A stretch of DNA of 64,000 nucleotides from Jackrogersella multiformis (taxonomy: Eukaryota > Ascomycota > Sordariomycetes > Xylariales > Hypoxylaceae), in assembly GCA_902806575.1 (NCBI GenBank), contig CADCXD010000005.1:3658001-3722000 (forward strand), in the 5' to 3' direction. A program made the position numbers and the translations under genes. This document shows positions 10,551 through 23,188 of this stretch, piece by piece. The notes under the pieces were generated by a model that was not told the DNA's origin, did no database searches, and saw only the letters and a program-made list of their open reading frames with translations. The stretch's first letter is position 1. Each line of letters starts with the position of its first letter.

Positions 10551-12329
10551 ATGGCGCGTCCCTTAGCATTACAGACCCTCGTCGGCCTCATACTTCTCTT
10601 CTGCTCAGCAGTATGGGCCTCGGCTTCTCAAGACCAGGCTCTGTGTAGCGTAATCAAGTCTAAGCTTGGCAACGATACCGTCCAGCCTACTGAGGATATT
10701 TATGAAGCTCTGAGCACTGAGAATTGGTATGGTTTCGTGTCTATTTCCACTCTAGGAGATCGGGTAACTCATTGTATCACATAGGTCGCAAACTGTCTGG
10801 GCGAAGCCGACATGCATCATCCGGCCTTCTAGCACCCAGGAGCTCTCTTACGTAGTCTCGACCATAGTCGGCAGGAAAGTGAAGTTCGCTGTCCGCTCTG
10901 GCGGCCACTCGGTAGTCAAAGGCGCCGCAAACATCAATGGGGGCGTCCTGATCGACCTAGCGAAATTCAACACGGTGGACTACGATGCGGCTAAGAAAGT
11001 CGCGGTGGTAGGCTCAGGGCTGCGGTGGAAAGATGTCTACACCTCCCTGGACAAGTACAACGTGACAGTGGCTGGAGGCAGAGTTCTGGACGTTGGTGTT
11101 GGTGGTTTGGTTCTTGGAGGTGAGTCCCTCCTCATTTCACCGGTTTGAAGACGGGCCACTGACGATCATCATAGGCGGTCTATCATATCTGACTGACCTG
11201 TACGGCCTAGTATGTGATAATGTCGTCAATTTTGAGGTAAGCGAGGCTTCAGCTGAGTCTCCTTGTTTGTTCTAGTGCTGACATAGGCCCTGTCTTGCGT
11301 AGGTTGTTACTGCAAAGGGAGCTGTTGTGAATGCAAGCGCGAAGTCTAATCCGGATTTGTTCTGGGCGCTGAAGGGCGGAGCCAATAACTTTGGTAAGAT
11401 ATGACAGAAACAATCACTAACATTTCATAAGAGAAGTTGGTTGGCTTACACATAGACAGGCATCGTCACCAGGTTCACACTGAAAGCTTACGATATCCAC
11501 GATGCCTGGGGCGGCATCAGGGTTTACTCGCTGGACGCCCTGCCAGCATTGTTTGATGCCATGTATCAATACCAATCGGTAGCGAGCAAGGACCCCTACG
11601 CCAACATCATGCTACAGGCTTTCCCGACGAACGCAAGTATCGGCGCTATACTAAATATAGTTTACCTGAAGGGCGAGGAGGAACCGGAGGCCTTTGCGCC
11701 CTTCCGTAATATCACGCCCCTGGCAGATCTAACCAAGCTCCAGACATTGACTGAGATCATGCTTGGCGCACCGCTCCCAGAGCTGACCCGGTAAGCGCTG
11801 AGAGGCCATCGCCTTCTAATAGTTTATTGTACTGATTAGCATCTGCAGGGTGAACTGGTTCAGCTCAAGCTTCACGACCGATAAGACGGTATTCAACCAA
11901 GTCGCCGACATCGTGACCAAGGCTCCGGAGCTAGAGCAGATCATGAACTTGACCGCAGGATCCTTAGCCTTCGGCTGGCAGCCGATTTCCAGCAGCGCCG
12001 TGCTCGCGGGACAGGCTAGCGGCGGTAACCCGCTTGGACTAAAGCCCGTCAACCAGACTTGGCTCGTACTGGATGTGGGTTGGTGGTCTCCGGAAGATGA
12101 CGAGCTAGCGCATAATTATACGTTAAGTATGATCGACAAGATCGACGACGCGTCCAAGAGCAGTGGCCACTACGTTGACTACATCTTCATGAATGACGCG
12201 GCGTCCGACCAGCCGGTGATCGAGCACTACGGGGAGAAGAACGTAGCGAAGTTAAAGACGACAGCGCGGAAGTACGATCCGGACAGCGTATTCCAAAACC
12301 TAGCTCCAGGGGGGTTCAAGTTACCTTGA
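10551..12329 (+). CDS. Secreted FAD-linked (BBE-like) oxidase
   Basis: Six exons: 10551-10726, 10785-11119, 11175-11236, 11303-11393, 11460-11790, 11849-12329. Joined they give 491 aa. A hydrophobic signal peptide covers residues 1-25 (ending VWASA). The PCMH-type FAD domain shows RSGGHS with His99, the usual 8-alpha-linked FAD ligand. It continues with GGGLSYLTDLYG and the C-terminal BBE region with YDPDSVFQNLAPGGF. The Cys that makes the second FAD bond in bicovalent relatives is replaced (GRVLDVGVGG), so a single covalent bond through His is expected. Such enzymes oxidise alcohols, sugars or pathway intermediates in the secretory system with release of peroxide. The substrate is unknown. 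It lies divergent to UbiA and 1.3 kb before the cupin gene on the same strand. Confidence 0.9.
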
Positions 12330-13592
12330 GATTCATGTTGATTTTCTTTGGTTGTCCTGCAAGGCCGATGTAACCAAACCGGCCAATGATGGAATAAGCA
12401 ATTCTAAATTCGTAATGTATATTGTATATATTGAGATACCCGGGCAACGTACGTTGACTTTAAATGGTGTATTCGTATAGCGCCTCAGGCCCTTATGCCT
12501 TCTTCATTTAAGCCACCTGAAGTAACTTCTCCTAAGAGCCGTTAGCGATTCCTGAGCTTTGACTGAGAACGGAAATAAATGCCGGCTCTAAGAGAAAGTG
12601 GATTCTTATAAGAAAAGCTAATAAGCTCCCAACGTGAGCCACTTCACCTATAGCAGACCAAGAGTAATTATGGACTCTCTAGTGTAGTGTAGCTCTTGGT
12701 AGCTTCCCGCTAGACCCAACATATATCAATATCGGAACCGTGTGTGCCGCCACGTTGCTTTAATCTTGTGAATCTGCTACATACGTAGCGGCTATTGTAC
12801 GCTCAGGTCGATGATCTATTACATGCCTTCGCGGTGGAAGATCCAGTTGGAAAGTTTTGGTAAGCAGGGACCGTGGAATGAGCAGGGACACACAAGGGGC
12901 CTTCAGTCCAAGGACTGCCTACACTAATGCTAATTTGGTTCAGCCCTAGCGCGCCGTGATGAGTTACAATGCAACACAGTCTAGATCCTTTGGAGTGGAT
13001 TACCTACCTTTGCTATGCGCTAACTTCCTTGGAACTGGGCTGACTGGGCCCCAATGTCGAATGTTTTGACGAGCCTGTCTGAGAGCGATTCCATCCGCGA
13101 CCGGCACTTGGGGGTACGCTAAGGAGAACAGATAATATACCCCTGCCCTTCTTGCCATGTGTTCTAAAACAAGGCTGATGACTGATGAGATTAGGTAATT
13201 GGGCAAGGGCAAATACTATTCCCTATGCTATCGTGCGGGACGGTGTTGCCGGGCTGGACATAAAGAGCGGCAAGGTCGAAATTGTCAAGCCAAATTACAG
13301 AGTAGCATCAACTATGCATATCCGAGTACATAGGTATCGTGAACGAAACGAGACATCGAGGAGGAAGAGCTGAATAGACAATTCGACTACTCGAGACCAC
13401 AACCTCGTCGCGTGGCGTGGCGAAACCACGTCATCAATAATTACCTTCAGCTTGCAACCCTCCACTTACTACACCCATACATATATCCCTAGTGTACCTA
13501 GGTAGGTAGTAAGGGGTGAAGCGATACGGACATATCGTCGCCGCAGGAATTCGACACGAAGAAAGTCATACCTGCTCAGAACTCACGGAGCC
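12330..13592. other. Intergenic
   Basis: No gene is supported. It contains the 3' flank of the FAD oxidase and the promoter of the cupin gene, with one TACCTAGGTA palindrome at 13495-13504 about 90 bp before the cupin start. Confidence 0.55.
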
Positions 13593-14475
13593 ATGGCTAA
13601 GGATCCATATCTCGGACGTGTAATTATTGCGTAAGTAACTTAACCCCCGATCGCAGTCCCAGCCGCATGGGATCTGTAGTTGGGTGCTGGACATTAGTGT
13701 AGTGAGAACTTTGTTTCTTTTTTGCTCAGGATGACGATCATCGTTTGACCCGCTGCAGCTTTGAGGGCGGCATCACCACGCGTGTGATCACCCACCCCAC
13801 CCACCCCGACCGCGTTTTCGCCTACGAGGTGACCTTCCTCCTACAGCATCCACGCGTGGTCGCGGTTGCGTCGCAGAAGCCGCCGCTGCATTTTCACCCG
13901 CACCAGGAGGAGTACCTCCAAGTGCTGGAAGGGCGCCTGGCCATCGAGATCGAAGGCAAAGAGCGTGTTGTCGTCCCCGAAGATGGGGAGGTGGCATTTC
14001 GCCCGTGGACGAACCACAGACTGTACTCGCCGGTGTCTAAGGGCAAAGAGAGCGATCTGAAAGTGACGAGGTTCCTGCTTTCGGCTGCGAGCACGCCTCA
14101 GCCGTTCAGACTCGATACCGTCTTCTTTGAAAACTGGTATGCATACCAGGACCTGATCGTCGTGAAGGGCGACAAAATCGACCTCCTTCAGGTAATGAGC
14201 GTAAGTCACTCATCTATCGCAGCTTCTTGGTCCCCTCGTTAATGTATTTTCAGATGTTCGATGCGGGCGGTTCCTATCTCTCGCTCCCATGGTGGATACC
14301 GTTCAGTAGGACGTTAGCGCAAGGATTGGGCATTGTGATGGGTAGATGGATAGGAGGCATTCTGGGGTATCAGCCGTTCCATCGCAAGTGGACGACAGAT
14401 TGGGAGTCTGCGTGTCGCAAGATGGAGACGACTCTCTTTCAAAGACGGTTCGCAAATCGATCTAAGACGGAGTAG
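13593..14475 (+). CDS. Cupin-domain protein
   Basis: Three exons proposed: 13593-13619, 13730-14200, 14254-14475, giving 239 aa. The cupin beta-barrel covers residues ~35-110, with metal-site residues HFHPHQEEYLQVLEG (two His and a Glu) and a later His in PWTNHRLY. After the barrel come DAGGSYLSLPWWIP and a hydrophobic stretch. Single-domain cupins act as dioxygenases, isomerases or cyclases in fungal pathways; the reaction here is unknown. Two splice points are uncertain. The first intron must use GTAATT at 13620 to stay in frame, because the stronger GTAAGT at 13631 leads to an early stop. The second could begin at 14192 or 14201; both keep frame. The gene converges with the dehydrogenase. 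Confidence 0.7.
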
Positions 14476-14678
14476 AGTATGTATGTTTCCCTAAGAATTA
14501 AGTAGTGACTGTAAGATGACGCTCGCTTCATTGTACATGGGGAAATCTGGAGATGTCTGTGTAAACGAATGAATATCATGTCCACAGAAGAAACAGAAGC
14601 CCGCCATATATGTATCTCGTAACATTAAAAACCAGTCCTAAAACACCAGCTCGTATCTTCGCATTGCCCGTGTCCTAT

Positions 14679-15744
14679 TCAGATGCTGTCCGTAAGAGCG
14701 GTATTTTCCTTAGTGATCTTCGCCCATTCGGCACTCTTGACCCAAAGTTTCTGCTGCTTGTCCTCGTTAAGACTGTCTGGAGAGCTGGGCTCTCTCTTCA
14801 GCAACTTGAGGTAGCCACGTTCTCCTGGATAGGCCTTGTTTGTGGCGAGCTCAATGACATCGGCGGCTGCGTCCGCTGCCGTGCGCAGGTTCGGATCCGC
14901 GAAGCGGAGAATAGGCTGCAGAGGTTGAAGGACAAGCCTCTGAACATAATGTAAGAACTTAGGCGAGTTCGTGCGCAGCGCGCGCGAGTCAGTTAGGCTG
15001 CCTGGATCAATGGCAATGGCTGTGATTTTGCGCAACCCTTCGTCCTATGGGAGAAGTCAGTGGGCTCACCGCCTTCATATCTCGATGAGATAAAGCGAGT
15101 AGGTCAAGGCTTACCTTCTCAAGATACCTATTTAGCGCGTATGTCCACATGAGAACGGCCAGTTTCGAATTGGCGTATCTGTTGAAGCCACGCCCTAGCT
15201 TGTCGGCATCCGGGGTGGCCTTCAACATAGAATCCAGGTCGTCGGGAATACCTGGGGGGTATTTCTCCAGGCCATTCTTACCAGAGAAGTGACCATCACT
15301 GGTGAAAAGTACGATACGGCCACCCTCAGGCCCAAAGCTACCTAGAAGTCGAAGTACTAAGGCGACGTGGGAAATATGATTCACCTGGATAGTCGTCTCG
15401 ACCCCATCCGCGGTGAACTCGGGGTCGCGAGCCAGATTCCAATAGTACGCATTGCAGATAATGCCAGCAAGCGGCGGCAGCTTCTTACCCGCGACCTCTG
15501 CAGCAATTGTGCCGGCAAAGTCGTGCACAGCAGCGAGGTCAGATAGATCAAGCTGACGGATAGACGTCTGAGCTTTTGGGAAACTGGCGATGGTCTCACG
15601 CAGCTTCTTGGTGTTGGGGTCTGTGTCTTCCGTGTTGCGAACAGTCAAAACTGCCGTGTAGTCGGGATACTTCTCCAGAAGGAGCCGCACGGTAGGGGTA
15701 GCGAGGGAGCCATTCGCCCCGGTGACGATGATGGTGCCTGTCAT
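14679..15744 (-). CDS. Short-chain dehydrogenase/reductase
   Basis: Two exons: 15744-15115 and 15044-14679, giving 331 aa. The Rossmann nucleotide site is at the N-terminus (IIVTGANGSLA, residues ~5-15), followed by ICNAYYW in place of the usual NNAG. The catalytic YxxxK is RYANSKLA at about residue 189. This layout is that of the fungal NAD(P)H-dependent SDRs resembling WW-domain oxidoreductase or protochlorophyllide reductase. It probably reduces a ketone or oxidises an alcohol in the cytosol; the substrate is unknown. The intron of 70 nt has donor GTAAGC and acceptor CCCATAG. It converges on the cupin gene with about 200 nt between the stops. Confidence 0.88.
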
Positions 15745-18529
15745 GATGTAGTTTTATGTATAAGTGCCCAACGTGTAGTAAGTGGGAGCTTGATGAGCTG
15801 CAGGATAAGTTCCACAGGAGCTCCTAGATTGGGTACTAGGCAAGCTTGGTAGGTAAGTAGCTGCTAAGATTTAGTATGAGATGGCGAGTTGAGGTACATA
15901 TTCGTTCTAGGTAGCTACTCTGGCGCTAGGAGGTATAAGTAGCCGGGCAGCTTCAAGGATTGTTAGCTCCAGGCTGTCGATTTTACTCGAGCACAGTAGG
16001 AATTATCCATACTATTATGTATCAGGTTAGCGTTAAAGCGTTTAGTACCTACCTCATGTAAGTAGGTGGATGGCATTGTAACTTTCGATAGCAAGGCTCG
16101 CAATGGATACCCATAAATTCGAGGCACAGTTGAATATCATCCATGGTGTAGGATATCTATACTGTGTTTTTTCTTTCTTTTTCATGTCTGGCTGCCTGGG
16201 TATGCTGGTATGTAACATCCAGAGTAACCCTGCAGGCTGAATCTCATCTCTTTCTATGCTTAGATGGATATGTTACTTTCGATTGGATATGATGTCGGCG
16301 GATATTTGACATATGTATGTTTCGTATAGTTAAGTAGAGATGAATGATTGTGTAATTATTGGCCGAATGCCGAGTGTTGGCGTATTACTAATATTATTTT
16401 GGAATGGATATTATTATAACAATTATTATAACAACTAAAATTTTATTATAGGAAACGTGCTGAGGTTTCTAATAAGAAAGAAAGAAAATAAGAACAGCTT
16501 ACTTAAGACACGATAAGACACGTGATAAGTTTTATTATATATACCGGTACTTACCTCTTGCTTGGTTAAACTTTTGAAAGTTTTATTTGTAAAACCACGA
16601 TGACATCACAATCAATTGTCAACGTATTGAATTATTAAGGTTATGGCTCATTCGGGTGTTACAATTCGGGTGTTACAATGAGGCCTCACCTCGGTTTTCC
16701 GTTCTTTACCGCCGGTGTTCCGCCGAACCTTCGGGGACGTATATCTGGAACGTCCATTTGTAAATACACTACTACCTACATATCCACCGGTATGTATTTA
16801 GTAGGTAAATCTCCATTCACTTACTGCCTACCTGTCTACGTGTCGAAGCTAGGGGACCAGGTTCCAAAAGGGCGATGATGCATTCGGCTTAGCCAATCGA
16901 TCGTCAGCTACCTACCTAAGTAGGTATCTAGATGTTGTTGAGGTTTCGGTAAGCTATCATGAAGTGAGAGGCAATTGGACAATAAGTAGCATCTATAGAC
17001 TTGAAGACGAACTGTAGAAGCTCGAGGCTTTAGGTAGCTTGACATAAGAACCCCTGAATCCACGGGCTCCAGGCTGTGACGTCAATCAAAGTTTGACGGC
17101 TGATAGCAGTAGGACGGTGACGGGGACAGGTTGACGCCGATGATGTAGGGATCAATATTTACCTCGGTGCCTAGTAGGTGAATTATAACTCAAAATCAAA
17201 CCTACATAGGTTCACTTTGTTCGTTCTGTCTGCTGCATACCTACCTGGGTACCTAGGTACACTATTACAGGTAGGTAATGTGTGAGAAGCAGAATGACGA
17301 ACATCCATCCCACCTCGGACTCGGATACGAGGGATTCATTATATGCTGCTAAAGGACAAGGTGAAATCACATCTGGAAGGTCGAATTTTCATATGTACAC
17401 GTTCTTATTGATAATGTAATATAAATGATAGGACAGCTTTTTAATGCATAATTACCGAGGTGGTATGTACCTATTTCGCAATATTTATAAAAACATCATA
17501 ATCCTTTATCTGAGTCGAAAGAGCGCTACAAAATAGAAGCGCGCTTACCCCGCGGTTCAATGCACTAAACCGTATGGCTACCTAGGTACCTACTAATATC
17601 CAGTAGCATCCCCGGGCCGTCTGTTCTTTCCTAGCTCCAGGGCTCATTTCGCGCCGGCTCAAGCCGCGTCAGAACACAACCTGACCTTGGGCAGCTGCAT
17701 CATAATCGTCACCTGCCCGCAATATACGTAGTACGTGGTACATACCTAACACCGATACGCTCGGATGTATATGATACAAAGAAGAACATACCGAACACCC
17801 ACCTGCTAACCCTCTAAGGGATAATCCATCCTTTAATCAAATCACACCACGCCAGCCCAGCCCGAGTCAAAGGTAAAGTAAGTTGTACCTGTGGCATCCA
17901 CATCCACACCTCTAAATCAATAGACATTTCTTTGTATGTACCTTCCGCTTGGCTGACAATATTGAACCTAGTGTACCTACTATACACATAGTGTACCTAC
18001 CTAGTAGGTAGTGTGTACTTACATACCTAGGTACATATGTACCTAAGAATATAGGAATACATTGTACTTACAATTCGAGTTACAATTCTTGCCATAATCC
18101 TTCGTCTTTCCCAACAACACATCAACCATCACAAATCAAACCCATCTTCGCAACCATCGTCGCCTCGCCCTCTACCTTTTTTTTTCCCGTCTTGCGACAT
18201 TCATCCCACATATCTAAGGGGGAGGAAAGCGGTAGCCGGCCACTGCGCTTGTTTTCTTTTTCTTTAATTATTTTCCTCTTTTGTTTCTGGACTTTCTGAT
18301 TTGAAAACGAAAGCACTTGATGATATAGAAATACTGGTTACCATACTTACCTATTACCTTACCGCTACCCCTCGATCTGCCCTACTGAATCCTTCGTTAT
18401 CGACATCGACATCCCCGCCGAAAATATACTCGGCCGTCTACTTACTACCTGTCTACTAAGATCAAGACATCGATTTTACACACATACACACATACACATA
18501 CGCTTACACACACGACGGGACTTTCCAAA
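15745..18529. other. Gene-poor intergenic, rich in TACCTA repeats
   Basis: About 2.8 kb with no supported gene. It is AT-rich and dense in TACCTA/TAGGTA words, with exact TACCTAGGTA palindromes at 17250-17259, 17579-17588 and 18024-18033. The last ~350 nt are pyrimidine-rich, and a CACACATACACA-type stretch at about 18478-18513 precedes the F-box gene, likely its promoter and 5' untranslated region. Confidence 0.6.
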
Positions 18530-21013
18530 ATGCGACCTCCGGCTCCTTCTCTCGACGTCATAGCCGCTCGTAATTCTGCTGCAGCCGCTGCAGCCGCTGC
18601 CGCCAGCGCTGCTTCGGGCCCAAACATAAACTTGAACATGACGGACGATGCGAGGGACTCGAGATCATCATCATCGACAAACTCCCCTGTCCCCGCGGAC
18701 AATGAAGAGTCCGATTTCTTCCACGTAGCGAATGATTCGCAGTCTTCATTAGGAGTCGTACCCAACTTGCAAGATATGCAAGTGACCGATCAAGAATGTC
18801 TCCCCACCGTTGCGGCCCTCCCCAGCGAGATCCTCATCAGCATATTCTCCCGCATCAATAGCCCGAGCGAGCTCCTGAACTGCATGTTGACATGCAAGAG
18901 ATGGGCCCGCAACGTTGTCGAAATACTTTGGCATCGTCCTACTTGTACTTCGTGGCAGAAACATAAGGCTATCTGCGCAACTCTGGGACTTGACAAGCCG
19001 TACTTCACTTATACTGACTTTGTCAAACGCCTTAACTTGGCTGCCCTAGCTGATAAGGTCAATGATGGGAGTGTTATGCCGCTTGCCGTCTGCACCCGTG
19101 TCGAGCGTCTCACTTTGACCAATTGCCAGGGCTTGACCGATTCCGGCCTGATACCCCTAGTGAGAAGCAACCAACACCTCCTGGCATTAGACATATCTGG
19201 CGATCTCAACGTCACGGAGAAGTCCATCATCGCCATCGCCGAGAACTGCCGCCGTCTCCAGGGCCTGAACGTGTCGAACTGCAAACAGATCTCGAACGAG
19301 AGCATGGTCCAGCTTGCCGAGAGTTGCAGATACATCAAGCGAGTATGTCTCCCCTTTGCAAATATCTCCATCTTGATTCCTCTTGTTGTGTCTATTATGG
19401 CAACGCTATTTATAAGAGAGAGAAATTTGTACTCATCAAGCCTGCTAACTTCAATGAACAGCTCAAGTTGAACGATTGCGAACAGCTTAACGACTCTGCT
19501 GTTGTTGCCTTCGCTAATAACTGCACGAATATCCTCGAGATTGATCTTCACCAATGTGTCAACATCGGCAACGATCCTATTACCGCCCTCCTGGCTAAAG
19601 GCCAATCCCTCCGAGAGTTGCGCCTCGCCAACTGTGACCTCATTGATGATGGCGCGTTCCTATCCTTACCTTCCAGTAGAATCTATGGACCTCTCCGAAT
19701 CCTCGATTTAACTTCGTGTACCAGACTTACCGACCGCGCCGTTGAACGCATCATAGAAGTTGCCCCGCGGTTACGAAACTTGGTCCTGGCCAAATGTAGT
19801 AACATCACCGATACCGCCGTCTATGCCATATCTCGGCTGGGCAAGAACTTACATTACGTCCATCTAGGTCACTGCAGACACATCACGGACGATGCGGTCA
19901 AGCGCCTAGTCCAGTCCTGCAACCGTATTCGCTACATCGATCTTGGCTGTTGCACACACCTTACGGACGAGTCCGTTATGCAATTAGCAAGGCTCCCGAA
20001 GCTCAAACGAATTGGGTTGGTGAAGTGCAGCAGCATCACGGATGAAAGCATGTACGCACTCGCTGGGGCGAACCGTCATGCTCAATCTAGGCGCAACACG
20101 ACAGGGAACACTCCTAGGAGACACGAGTATCACACGGGCAGCTTGGAGCGAGTTCATCTTAGCTACTGCACCAACTTGACTCTTCCGGTATGGTGTAGCG
20201 TAATCCAAAGAACCTATGATGAAGAATGCTGACACTGCCGCAGAGTATCATAAAACTGCTCAACTGCTGCCCGAAGCTTACTCACCTGAGTTTAACTGGA
20301 GTGCCTGCTTTCCTCCGTGATGATTTGGAGACCTTCTGTCGCGAGGCCCCGCCAGGTTCGTATCCCCCTTTCTTGGATATGTTTGTCCAAATACTAAAGA
20401 GCTACCCTTAGATTTCACCGACCACCAACGTGCAGTGTTCTGTGTCTTCTCTGGCCAAGGTGTCATAGGTCTTCGGAACTACCTTAATACGCAACCCGAG
20501 TTTGCCGAGTATCACTTACATCAGACAAGTCTATTTGCCCCGCGAAGATCCGTTCAGATTAACCAAGATATACCCCAAGGACAGGGACAAGGAGTAGCCC
20601 CAGCACCGGCTCCTGACATGGATGGTTTCGACGATGGTGACGGAGTTGAGGACGACGACATGGGCGACGGGAGCGAGATTGCTCTTGAGGCCGGTAGCTT
20701 CGGCGGAAACGATCATCTCACGAACGGAGCTAATACATTAATACCTCCGCCGCCACCACCGCCGCCGCATCCTTCTCACATGCCATTTCAACTCTCACAT
20801 CCTATTCTACCGCCACACTTAGCCACCGCTACTATAGGTGCTACTCTCATACTCCCGACACACGATGGCCATAATGCTGGAGCTCATATGGGTACCACAC
20901 CAGGCCCCAGTATTGCTGGTCAGGGGCTCTTCACAAGCCAGGCCAATTCCGGTCCTAGTACAGCTCCTATGCAAGGACATATCGATGACGACGATGAGGG
21001 TAGCCAATCATAA
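18530..21013 (+). CDS. grrA/GRR1-like: F-box/LRR ubiquitin-ligase subunit, GRR1-like
   Basis: Four exons: 18530-19342, 19462-20187, 20244-20355, 20412-21013, giving 750 aa. After an Ala-rich and Ser-rich N-terminus comes an F-box at about residues 95-140 (LPSEILISIFSRI...CKRWARNV). A long series of cysteine-containing leucine-rich repeats follows to about residue 560, with repeated units such as LTSCTRLTDRAV and LGHCRHITDDAV. The C-terminal ~190 residues hold FCVFSGQGVIGLRNYLN, acidic blocks and a run of prolines at about 20745-20770. This is the layout of yeast Grr1, the SCF component that recognises phosphorylated targets in nutrient sensing and the cell cycle. It acts in cytosol and nucleus with Skp1 and cullin. 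It appears to be a housekeeping gene separating the left genes from the rest. Confidence 0.93.
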
Positions 21014-22628
21014 GTCACGAGTTAGTCTTTGGCGTTATCCACGAACGATCAGACAGCATGCATCGCCCAGTATAAATGCGCAGCTCCCTAGGCTCGCAGA
21101 TTTGCAGCACACAACAACCGCATCTTGAAGATGAGACATATATTAAACCATTATAGGCAGTTGTAACCTGCTGAGTTGGGTCATGCGTAGTGGCTTGATG
21201 CGTGTAGGTATCGAGCTATCTTGGTCAATTTCTCTGCCCTTATACACGTCTTCTACTCTTATCATCCGAACTAGATTGTGGTTCCCGCAAAATCCTTACG
21301 GTACGGGATGGCCTTTGGTGCAAGGCTACGTCGAGTTACGCGTCTTGGGTCATTGATACTATTGAACCTTTGATTTAACAACAACCACGGTCTGAGCAGT
21401 CCAGCACAGAGCATCACACGACCAGCCTACCCATAACTAAGGGTCGCACACATCTGGAGAACATTGAACGGTACTCAAAGTACGCGAGGCAACAAAGCAA
21501 AAATCAAACTTACGATGTAAACGATGGAGGCGTCTAGGCGATGAACATAATTTTGCTGGAGTTACGAAAGATACCAAGTGTGATCCGTGCCGTATCGGGG
21601 TGGTTTGGTGAATCAATGCAGCCATGCGATGATTATTTGCTCTGTCTTAGCGATATGCAGCAAGTCAGACGTTTAGTTGCCCTTCCCTAGCAGATACATT
21701 GTTGAGGCATTAGATGTGTTATGAATAGAAACCTCTTTCTGTTCTCTTACGATGTTAAGTTCTGTACCTTCATGCAAAATGTAAAAGCTCCGTCAGGCTA
21801 ATGACCGTGTAACGTGCTTTAAAATCGTGCTATTACCTAGTCCAGTTCTAAGATTGATGTAGGAATAAGGATCGAGACTTAATTTTCCACGGTAATTCCT
21901 CCGGCCACACGGTCGGCAAAAACCGGGTCTCTGGGAGTTAGGTAGTTGTCGGAGGTGGCAACGTGTAAATGGGTTTCCGTATGGAAATCGCGGCAGACGG
22001 CAGGTCGTCATTGCCCGGTCCCGAGCAGAGAATGGGATCCACACCCGGCAACGGGTTCGGGTCCGAAATTATAGCTTGCGACTTATATAAATACCTTCGA
22101 TAAGCCCCGTGGATATTGATAAAGATCTCCACACCCGAATCTTGTTATTATCTTTTACACGAAGTCGATATTTTTCCCGCTTTGGAGCCTGCCCGGCTTC
22201 TGGGCGGTAGAGACTGGACTGGCAGGTAGGCTGGATGTTAGGCAGCTAGTTCATCGAGATCATCCATAGGCTAGGCACTACCTAGGTACATGTCTGTCTC
22301 GTGTAGCATTGTGTGTTTCTCGTTGATCGGTATTCGGACATGCTATCGAGCCCCTTGCTACAACATTCTCCGAGTGAGGTACATACCTAACATATCAAGA
22401 TCGTGGGCTGCTGTTCTTTTGATATGGGAGGGTTGTATTTCATTATCGAGCAACTAAACAACAATATTGCTAGTACTCTGGGTATTACCTACTTTATGCT
22501 AAGTCTTACATGGTTTCATCGATTATCAAACACCCGCTTGAACACCACATAGGTATCTACATAGATAGACAGTCATTCTATCTATGATATCAATTTGATC
22601 ATGCTAACCACCACACCCGAAATCATAT
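21014..22628. other. Intergenic
   Basis: No gene is supported. It begins with the 3' flank of the F-box gene and includes one TACCTAGGTA palindrome at 22279-22288. Composition drops to AT-rich just before the GC-rich pseudogene. Confidence 0.55.
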
Positions 22629-23188
22629 GTCGCAGGCGCGGGTCCGGCGGGCCTCACACTTTCCGCCATCCTGCACCGTAGCGGCATCAAGGCGACCGCG
22701 AGAGCAGCGCCACGCCTGCGCCCAGGGTGGCTCACTGGATATCTACGCCCGCCCAGACCGGGCAGCGCGCGCGCGCGGACGGGGAGGCGGTGCGGCTCGT
22801 GAAGATGGATGGGACCGTGCTGCTGGCAAGGACGAGCAGCAGCAGCAGCAGCGACGGCCACGACAGCGAGTCCGGCCTGTACGACCTCGTGCCCGGCGCT
22901 CGACGCCGGGGTCTCGCTGCGGGGCTACGCGGCGCACGTCATGACCCTATTCACCGGCATGGGCGTCGACGTGCCCTGGAGCTCGCGGAGGGTATTGTGG
23001 GGTACGTCGACGGCGAGAGGCGCGGAGGAGACGAGCTGGCGGTGCCGGGGCGCTACGAAGAGGTCATGTTCGGGCGCTCGAGTAGGGACGCTGCGTTCAC
23101 GGCTGAGATGATGGAGATGGAGGTGGAGTTCCGGACGGATGGCCCGGGGAGGGTGAGGGATGTTATGATGGGCGAGGGGCTGCCTTAG
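22629..23188 (+). pseudogene. Decayed TetX-like FAD-dependent monooxygenase
   Basis: The start reads VAGAGPAGLTLSAILHRSG, the FAD-binding dinucleotide motif of TetX-like/aromatic-ring monooxygenases. The rest of the N-terminal region is recognisable only by changing frame: ESSATP in one frame, QGGSLDIYA in another, then DGEAVRLVKMDGTVLLA back in the first. Near the end, LALAEGI-like sequence and GRYEEVMFGRS resemble the family's C-terminus. The whole remnant is ~560 nt, while intact members need about 1.2 kb, so there are also internal deletions. A CAG/AGC run at 22834-22850 marks slippage. The GC-rich block stands out sharply from AT-rich flanks. It is non-functional as read. Confidence 0.7.
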
